Shown piece after piece: positions 22,355 to 26,015 of a stretch of DNA of 26,015 nt. The first letter of the stretch is position 1. Every line of letters starts with the position of its first letter. A program made the translations under genes and the position numbers. Source of the DNA: a bacterium. GTDB lineage: Bacteria > Cyanobacteriota > Vampirovibrionia > Gastranaerophilales > UBA9971. Location: assembly GCA_037147175.1 (NCBI GenBank), contig JBAWVS010000038.1:1-26015 (forward strand), in the 5' to 3' direction. The notes under the pieces were generated by a model that saw only the letters and a program-made list of their open reading frames with translations, did no database searches and was not told where the DNA came from.

Positions 22355-23317
22355 ATGATAAAACCTGTATTTAAAGTCGAATATGAAAACAAAGACATCA
22401 CAGCACACATTTCACCAAATGTGCTGTCTGTTTCATACACCGATTTTGAACATGGGCAAAGCGATGAAGCAGAAATCCTGATCGAAGATAAAGACCACCT
22501 CTGGAAGTCAGGCTGGTATCCGAGCAAAGGCGACACAATAAGTTTAAATCTTGGTTATGCAGGAGAAAAACTTCTCAACTGCGGAAGCTTTGAAATTGAC
22601 GAGCTGGAATTCTCTTCACCGCCAGATACCATAACAGTAAAAGCACTTGCGGCTAACATTAAAAAAGCTCTTAGGCAAGCCAATTCAGTTGCTTACGAGA
22701 ATAAAACTCTCTTTCAAATTGCTCAGGAAATAGCTTTGAAGCACAACTTAAAACTTGTCGGCAGTATTAAAGATATAAAAATCAAAAGAATTACGCAAAA
22801 CAAAAAGCGGGACTTGGAGTTTCTTAAAAATTTGGCTGAAGAATACGGATATATCTTTAAAGTCAGTGATAACAAACTCACCTTCTTTGAAACGGCAAAG
22901 TTAAAAGCATCAAATCCGGCTTTAATAATCAACAGAAAAGACCTGATTTCATTTAGTTTAAGGGATAAAACCCACGATCAGTATAAATCCTACGAAGTCT
23001 CTTATCATGATCCGAAAAGTAAAAAACTTATTACATCAAGTATAAAAGGCAGTTCCGCTAAAGCCGATGCTCTAAAGATTCATAAACGCTGCGAGAACAA
23101 AGAGCAGGCAATATTAAAAGCAACGGCAGCAATGAATAAAAATTCCTCTCTTGAAGGAAACATAACTCTGATGGGAAATCCGAACCTTGTTGCAGGACTA
23201 AATATCGAGCTAAAAGGACTTTATAATTTGAGCGGAAAATATCACATCCAAAGCGCAAAACATACCATAGACAGAAGTACAGGATATAAGACGGAGTTAG
23301 ATATAGAAAAATGTTAA
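22355..23317 (+). CDS. D: Baseplate hub protein (P2 late control D-like)
   Basis: The 320-residue product matches P2 gpD / Mu gp44, the T4 gp27-like hub: 'PVFKVEYENKDITAHISPNVLSVSYTDFEHGQSDEAEILIEDKDHLWKSGWYPSKGDTISLNLGYA', a middle 'TLFQIAQEIALKHNLKLVG', and the C-terminal 'LVAGLNIELKGLYNLSGKYHIQSAKHTIDRSTGYKTELDI'. It forms a trimer that carries the spike. Despite the name 'late control' in P2, this is a structural protein. It overlaps the V-like gene by seven bases. Confidence 0.93.
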   Translation: MIKPVFKVEYENKDITAHISPNVLSVSYTDFEHGQSDEAEILIEDKDHLWKSGWYPSKGDTISLNLGYAGEKLLNCGSFEIDELEFSSPPDTITVKALAANIKKALRQANSVAYENKTLFQIAQEIALKHNLKLVGSIKDIKIKRITQNKKRDLEFLKNLAEEYGYIFKVSDNKLTFFETAKLKASNPALIINRKDLISFSLRDKTHDQYKSYEVSYHDPKSKKLITSSIKGSSAKADALKIHKRCENKEQAILKATAAMNKNSSLEGNITLMGNPNLVAGLNIELKGLYNLSGKYHIQSAKHTIDRSTGYKTELDIEKC

Positions 23318-23823
23318 AATTCGGCATCGTAACAAATCTGGACGAGTCAAAAGCCCAAGCCAGAGTGCAATTTAATGACAGCGACTCGATGGTTTCCTAC
23401 TGGCTTTTCGTCTTACAGGCAAAAACATACAAAGATAAATTTTATGCCCTGCCTGATATCGGCGAACAGGTTGCCTGTCTTATGGATGAAAACATAGAAG
23501 AGGGCGTTATCATCGGCTCTGTCTATTCAGCGCTTGATGAAGTGCCGGTAATTTCAAAAGACAAAGTAAAAATTAAATTCGAAGACGGAGCTGAATTTGA
23601 ATATGACAGAAAATTAAGCGTATTAAGCATCTTATGCCCGACAATCAATATTGAAGGAATTATCAATCATACCGGATTATTGCTGAATTCTGCCGGCGTT
23701 GTTTCAGAAGGAGAAGTAATAGACCATACAGGAAGTATGCAGGCAATAAGAGGTATTTATAACGCTCATACTCATAATGAAACTAATTCTGTCACTCAAA
23801 AACCTAACCAGGGGATGAGCTGA
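23311..23823 (+). CDS. V: Baseplate spike protein (P2 V / Mu gp45-like)
   Basis: The 170-residue product has an N-terminal OB-like domain ('FGIVTNLDESKAQARVQFNDSDSMVSYWLFVLQ', 'PDIGEQVACLMDENIEEGVIIGSVYS') and a beta-repeat C-terminus ending in 'YNAHTHNETNSVTQKPNQ'. The His-x-His near the apex matches the iron-binding tip of P2 gpV and Mu gp45 trimers, which pierce the host outer membrane. It is shorter than P2 V (211). The stop overlaps the W-like start (TGATG). Confidence 0.92.
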   Translation: MLKFGIVTNLDESKAQARVQFNDSDSMVSYWLFVLQAKTYKDKFYALPDIGEQVACLMDENIEEGVIIGSVYSALDEVPVISKDKVKIKFEDGAEFEYDRKLSVLSILCPTINIEGIINHTGLLLNSAGVVSEGEVIDHTGSMQAIRGIYNAHTHNETNSVTQKPNQGMS

Positions 23824-24182
23824 TGACTACTTTAAATGAAATAAAATCTGTCGATTGGCAGCCAAAAATAAATGAAATAGGCTCTGTGGTTGAAGGAATG
23901 GATGATATTGACCAGTGCATAAAAATCATTCTTATGACAAGAAAAGGCGCCAATCCGCATCGTCCCGAGTTTGGCTCTGATATTTGGCAATATATCGATG
24001 CTCCTGTTCAAGAAGCTGTCCCCAATATTATAAAAGAAGCAATGGAGGCAATAAATATCTGGGAGCCAAGAGTGGAAATCAAAGGTATTACTGCCGAAAT
24101 CAATGAATCGCAGATAACCTTGAGTATTGACAGGCAGATTAAAAGTACAGATATTCAGGGAACATTGGAGGTCACTTTATGA
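23823..24182 (+). CDS. W: Baseplate wedge protein (P2 W / T4 gp25-like)
   Basis: The 119-residue product has the gp25-like fold signature 'IDQCIKIILMTRKGANPHRPEFGSDIWQYIDAPV' (about 36-69), with conserved R-P-x-F-G, followed by 'IIKEAMEAINIWEPRVEIKGI'. It forms part of the baseplate wedge that starts sheath assembly. Despite the family's historical name, no lysozyme activity is expected. Both ends overlap neighbours by one to four bases. Confidence 0.93.
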   Translation: MTTLNEIKSVDWQPKINEIGSVVEGMDDIDQCIKIILMTRKGANPHRPEFGSDIWQYIDAPVQEAVPNIIKEAMEAINIWEPRVEIKGITAEINESQITLSIDRQIKSTDIQGTLEVTL

Positions 24183-25291
24183 TAGGACGACTTCCTGAAC
24201 CTTCTTTTATAGAAAGAGATGTTAATAAAATAACGCAGGAGTGGATTTCTCTTTATGAACAAAAAACCGGCAAAACACTTCAGCCTGCTCAAATTGAAAG
24301 AATCCTTATTGATGTCGGCGTTTACAGAGAAAATCTTCTGAGAATAAGCATTCAAGAAGCCGCCAAGCAAAATCTTGTTAATTATGCGACCTATCCGATG
24401 CTCGATCATCTCGGAGAACTTGTCGGAGTTTATAGAATTTCTGCAAAATCTTCCGGGACAAATATAAAATTCATTCTCTCAGAAGTTCAAAATTTCAATG
24501 TACTTATTCCCGTAAACTCTCAAATTGAATCAAAAGACGGCAAAGTCATATTTAAAACCCTCTTGGATATTCTCATTCCGGCAGGACAATTATCTGAGGA
24601 AGTTCCGGTACAGGCAGAAACTGTAGGAAATATCGCAAACGGATATCTGCCGGGAGAAATTAAAAACCTCATAACTCCTGTTTCATATATAGAAAGCGCT
24701 TCAAATATTACTGAAAGCTCAGGCGGAGCTGATGAAGAAGACGATGACTCTTTAAGAGAACGAATCAAACAAGCTCCCGAAAAATTTACAAATGCAGGAA
24801 GCAGAGGCGCTTACAGATATTGGGCAATCACTGCTCATCAGGATATTATTGACGTTGCGGTATTAAGCACAAGTCCCGGTGTTGTTAAAATTTATCCGCT
24901 GACTAAATCCGGCAACCCAACCGGTGACATTTTGTCACTTGTTCAAAATATTCTAAGCCACGACAAAGTAAGACCGCTTACTGACCTTGTCATTGTTGAA
25001 TCTCCGCAAAAAATAGACTTTGAAGTCAACGGCAGCATTACTCTTTATACCTTTGCAGATATTAAAAGCGTTGAATCGGAAATAAATTCTAAGTTGGATA
25101 AATATATTGCGGATTTAAAATCGAAACTCGGAAAAGATATAGTCCCGACGCAAATTATTGCGCTTTTAAACAGCATTTACGGAGTGTTTAAAGTGGATTT
25201 AATTAATCCCGATTTTACTGAAATTGCTGATTATCAATGGGCAAACTGTACCAGGTATCAGATAGATATTGCAGGTTATACAAATGGCTGA
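24179..25291 (+). CDS. J: Baseplate wedge protein (P2 J / Mu gp47-like)
   Basis: The 370-residue product matches baseplate J: 'RLPEPSFIERDVNKI' at the N-terminus, 'YRENLLRISIQEAAKQNLVNYATYPMLDHLGELVGVYRI' (about 49-87), 'VPVQAETVGNIANGYLPGEI' (142-161), and the conserved 'SSGGADEEDDDSLRERIKQAPEKFTNAGSRGAYRYWAITAHQDI' (about 180-223). It is the T4 gp6 counterpart in the wedge. Length is a little above P2 J (302). It starts in the W-like stop (ATGA) and overlaps the I-like start by eight bases. Confidence 0.94.
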   Translation: MIGRLPEPSFIERDVNKITQEWISLYEQKTGKTLQPAQIERILIDVGVYRENLLRISIQEAAKQNLVNYATYPMLDHLGELVGVYRISAKSSGTNIKFILSEVQNFNVLIPVNSQIESKDGKVIFKTLLDILIPAGQLSEEVPVQAETVGNIANGYLPGEIKNLITPVSYIESASNITESSGGADEEDDDSLRERIKQAPEKFTNAGSRGAYRYWAITAHQDIIDVAVLSTSPGVVKIYPLTKSGNPTGDILSLVQNILSHDKVRPLTDLVIVESPQKIDFEVNGSITLYTFADIKSVESEINSKLDKYIADLKSKLGKDIVPTQIIALLNSIYGVFKVDLINPDFTEIADYQWANCTRYQIDIAGYTNG

Positions 25292-25964
25292 TAATTCAAT
25301 AAATCAACTGATACCGATTAAAGATGAATCGAGTTTGGCATTTAACGAGCTTTTTGACAGGCTCGGAACTTTAGATTTAACGTCTTTACTTGTTTATCTT
25401 GTTGATGAAGTTGAAGCTTCTGCCTTGCCGCATCTTGCAGAACAATTTCACGTTATGGGAAATGAAGGCTGGTTGCAGGTTAATACCGATACAGAAAAAA
25501 GAAACTTAATAAAACAGGCAGTTGATATTCATAAATACAAAGGGACAAAATACGCGCTTCTAAAGATTCTTGAAATGCTCAATCTGCAGGGACGAGTCAG
25601 AGAATGGTTTGAATACGGCGGTCAACCATACTGTTTTAAGGTCGAAGCAGGGTTTGCCGACAGAGGAGCAGATGAAAACTTAATTTCCAAAATTGAAGAT
25701 TTAATAAATGAATACAAAAACGAAAGAAGTCATCTTGATAATCTTGAAATATTTTTAATCACGGTCTGCAATGCCCCAAAATACGGACTTTGCTTGTTTA
25801 CGGGCGATGAAATAACGGTTTATCCAAAGCCGAAACTTCTGCATTTTGATGACGAAAACTGGAACGAAAAAAACTGGTCAGAAAACCCGGTAATTAATAC
25901 AAGAGTTGAACCTATAATCTGGAATTCTGAAAATTTTGATGATAAAGGCTGGGCGTTTGGCTAG
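25284..25964 (+). CDS. I: Tail protein I (P2 I-like) with C-terminal extension
   Basis: The 226-residue product matches P2 gpI: 'LPHLAEQFHVMGNEGWLQVNTDTEKRNLIKQAVDIHKYKGTKYALLKILEMLNL' (about 54-107), the 'W......+.LI..A...H+.KGT..Al...L..LG' signature. It works with J in the wedge and in tail-fibre attachment. Past about residue 175 there is an extra Asn/Trp/Glu-rich end with a repeated 'W-x-x-E-N/K-x' rhythm not typical of P2 I. I chose the ATG at 25284 over a TTG at 25269, because the latter would start well inside the J-like gene and has no better ribosome site. Confidence 0.88.
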   Translation: MADNSINQLIPIKDESSLAFNELFDRLGTLDLTSLLVYLVDEVEASALPHLAEQFHVMGNEGWLQVNTDTEKRNLIKQAVDIHKYKGTKYALLKILEMLNLQGRVREWFEYGGQPYCFKVEAGFADRGADENLISKIEDLINEYKNERSHLDNLEIFLITVCNAPKYGLCLFTGDEITVYPKPKLLHFDDENWNEKNWSENPVINTRVEPIIWNSENFDDKGWAFG

Positions 25965-25971
25965 TAGCAAC

Positions 25972-25986
25972 ACGAGTGAAACTCGT
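25972..25986. other. Short hairpin between tail protein I and the next gene
   Basis: ACGAGT-GAA-ACTCGT is an exact six-base inverted repeat with a three-base loop, in the 43-base gap after the I-like gene. The following TTTGAGTT is too T-poor for an efficient terminator. It could cap the upstream message or reduce downstream expression. Confidence 0.35.
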
Positions 25987-26007
25987 TTGAGTTAACAGGA
26001 GCAATAA

Positions 26008-26015
26008 ATGGAATT
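26008..26015 (+). CDS. Start of a further gene, cut by the window edge
   Basis: ATG at 26008 is preceded by AGGAG at seven bases, the same signal as other genes in this operon. Only two codons are visible. In P2-like tail operons the gene after I encodes the tail fibre (H), so a fibre or collar protein is the expectation, but nothing in the bases themselves shows this. Confidence 0.45.

Noticed and set aside
23823-24182. gp25-like 'lysozyme' as the phage endolysin
   Set aside because: The family name is historical; these are baseplate wedge proteins, and the sequence has no lysozyme catalytic site I can see.

Overview
This AT-rich window joins a bacterial surface-polysaccharide locus (about 1-4548) to a large part of a contractile-tailed, Mu/P2-type prophage (about 4790 to the right edge). 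The export genes (an outer-membrane Wza-type protein, a Wzz-type chain-length protein and a Wzx-type flippase) point to a host with an outer membrane. I cannot name the organism from the sequence. An uncultured, AT-rich gut or environmental diderm would fit, but that is only a guess.

Left block (33-4548, minus strand): a Wza-like export protein, a Wzz-like co-polymerase and a flippase lie in one tight operon read leftwards. A candidate promoter lies at 4579-4606. The flippase stops after 219 residues, about half the family's usual length, near the window edge. About 360 bases without a convincing gene (4549-4911) separate this locus from the phage. They contain a strong hairpin terminator (4788-4829) for the leftward phage operon, and one prophage end probably lies here.

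Leftward phage operon (12135 down to 4912): a holin-like protein, a small coiled-coil protein, small terminase, large terminase (Mu gp28 type), portal (Mu gp29/DUF935 type), a C5-cytosine DNA methyltransferase, a Mu F-like head protein, a D12-class adenine DNA methyltransferase and a Mu G-like virion morphogenesis protein. Rightward phage operon (12386 to the end): a small membrane protein, a Mu I-like protease/scaffold, major capsid protein, a small head protein, decoration protein, Mu gp36 and gp37 homologues, tail sheath, a Cys-containing small protein, tail tube, tail chaperone with a -1 frameshift, tape measure, then P2-like U, X, D, V, W, J and I, and the first bases of a further gene.

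In Mu, the packaging-to-G genes and the I-to-tail genes form one co-directional series. Here the series is split between G and I and the two halves are divergent. They are fired from a shared control region (about 12198-12330) with paired TGCATTAATGC boxes between two promoter-like sequences. The head is Mu-like and the tail P2-like, a mosaic known from phages such as BcepMu. A two-gene, oppositely oriented cassette (an orphan antidote-like regulator plus an unknown small protein) sits inside the tail operon. No integrase, transposase, phage repressor or endolysin is visible, so the rest of the prophage lies to the right. No tRNA, rRNA or CRISPR array was recognised.
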